Source of the DNA: Natronohydrobacter sp.
GTDB taxonomy: Bacteria > Pseudomonadota > Alphaproteobacteria > Rhodobacterales > Rhodobacteraceae
Direction: 5' to 3'
Length of the DNA: 6,132 nucleotides
Assembly (NCBI GenBank): GCA_007116445.1
Contig: SKIM01000160.1
Location: 1 to 6,132, forward strand
Under the pieces are notes generated by a model, which was given only the letters and a program-made list of their open reading frames with translations, was not told the origin of the DNA and did not search any database. This document shows positions 5,291 through 6,132 of the stretch, piece by piece. The number at the start of each line of letters is the position of its first letter. Position 1 is the stretch's first letter. The translations under genes were made by a program, and so were the position numbers.

Positions 5291-6132
5291 ATGAAGATTG
5301 CGATGATTGGGACCGGTTATGTCGGGCTTGTCTCTGGGGTTTGTTTTTCGGATTTCGGCCATCATGTCGTTTGCGTCGACAAGATGCCGGAAAAGATCGC
5401 GATGCTGGAGCGGGGCGAAGTGCCGATCTATGAGCCGGGCCTCGATGCAGTCATGGCGCGCAATGTCGAAGCCGGGCGGCTGACATTCACCACCGATCTG
5501 AGCGCCGCTGTGGACGGAGCCGATGCCGTGTTCATCGCCGTGGGCACGCCGACACGGCGCGGTGACGGGCATGCGGACCTGACCTATGTGATGGCCGCCG
5601 CCGAAGATATCGCCCGCGCGCTGACGGGTTACGCTGTCGTCGTGACCAAATCGACTGTGCCTGTGGGCACCAATCGCAAAGTGGCCGAGGTGATCCGCAA
5701 GACCCGGCCAGAGGCGGAATTCGACGTGGCCTCGAACCCCGAATTCCTGCGCGAAGGGGCGGCCATCGATGACTTCATGAAGCCCGACCGCGTGGTGGTG
5801 GGCCTTGAGAGCGATCGCGCACGCGACATCATGGGCGATATCTACCGGCCCCTGTTCCTGCGCGATTTTCCCATTGTCTATACGGATCTCGAATCTGCCG
5901 AGATGATCAAATACGCCGCCAACGCGTTCCTTGCGACGAAGATCAGCTTCATCAACGAGATCGCGGCGCTGTGCGAGCGGGTTGGGGCGGATGTCAAATC
6001 GGTCGCCAAAGGCATGGGGCTGGACGGGCGCATCGGCAACAAGTTCCTGCATGCGGGGCCGGGCTATGGCGGCTCGTGCTTTCCCAAGGACACCTCGGCG
6101 CTCGCCCGCATCGGGCAGGAACATGGCGTGCC
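5291..6132 (+). CDS. ugd: UDP-glucose 6-dehydrogenase (3' end beyond window)
   Basis: The enzyme oxidises UDP-glucose to UDP-glucuronate in two NAD-dependent steps, in the cytoplasm, supplying an acidic sugar for exopolysaccharide. The first 280 residues are present of a usual length around 430-450. The NAD-binding motif GTGYVG is at 7-12, with Asp30 at the end of the second strand. Further blocks are VGTPT (84-88), KSTVPVGT (120-127), NPEFLREG (149-156), and the catalytic set Glu204, Lys207 and Asn211 in SAEMIKYAANAF. The catalytic cysteine is Cys263 in GPGYGGSCFPKD, the form expected for UDP-glucose rather than GDP-mannose dehydrogenases. ATG 5291 has GAAGGA 9 nt upstream and yields the expected N-terminus. 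It lies 106 nt after the EPS-type MarR regulator, possibly in one transcript with a structured gap between. Confidence 0.97.
   Translation, partial: MKIAMIGTGYVGLVSGVCFSDFGHHVVCVDKMPEKIAMLERGEVPIYEPGLDAVMARNVEAGRLTFTTDLSAAVDGADAVFIAVGTPTRRGDGHADLTYVMAAAEDIARALTGYAVVVTKSTVPVGTNRKVAEVIRKTRPEAEFDVASNPEFLREGAAIDDFMKPDRVVVGLESDRARDIMGDIYRPLFLRDFPIVYTDLESAEMIKYAANAFLATKISFINEIAALCERVGADVKSVAKGMGLDGRIGNKFLHAGPGYGGSCFPKDTSALARIGQEHGV

Noticed and set aside
5066..6124. 352-codon minus-strand open frame opposite ugd
   Set aside because: It mirrors a strongly conserved ugd coding region with intact catalytic residues and is a mirror frame caused by codon bias.

Overview
The GC-rich sequence, its codon use and its gene families suggest an alphaproteobacterium, most likely a Rhodobacteraceae (Roseobacter-type) chromosome. 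This is inferred from gene content and style, not from a marker gene. Two unrelated modules meet in the window.

Module 1 (about 1-4355) is a divergent cluster around a 144-nt intergenic region. Leftward lie three genes joined by two ATGA stop/start overlaps. They encode a membrane di-iron desaturase/hydroxylase (751-1698), a small PhnD-type substrate-binding-fold protein with no signal peptide (32-754), and the first codons of an FAD-type oxidoreductase that runs off the left edge (1-35). Rightward lie an XRE-family regulator with a large unrecognised C-terminal domain (1843-2679) and, after a 110-nt gap holding three consecutive inverted repeats, an MttB-family methyltransferase (2790-4355) that lacks pyrrolysine. 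MttB relatives demethylate quaternary or tertiary amines. If the truncated flavoprotein is of the dimethylglycine/sarcosine dehydrogenase type, the cluster looks like a regulated demethylation route for an unknown methylated amine. The membrane oxygenase-like enzyme and the cytoplasmic PhnD-like protein are the unexplained parts.

A 448-nt gene-free stretch (4356-4803) separates the modules. It is rich in short dyads and ends with a candidate promoter whose -10 overlaps a perfect 7-bp inverted repeat.

Module 2 (4804 to the right edge) is an exopolysaccharide-type start: a small MarR-like winged-helix regulator of the EPS-associated type, followed 106 nt later by UDP-glucose 6-dehydrogenase (ugd, truncated by the right edge), which makes UDP-glucuronate for polysaccharide synthesis.

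No tRNA, rRNA, insertion sequence or CRISPR array was seen. The best candidate for something undescribed is the desaturase/PhnD-like/flavoprotein/XRE/MttB cluster.
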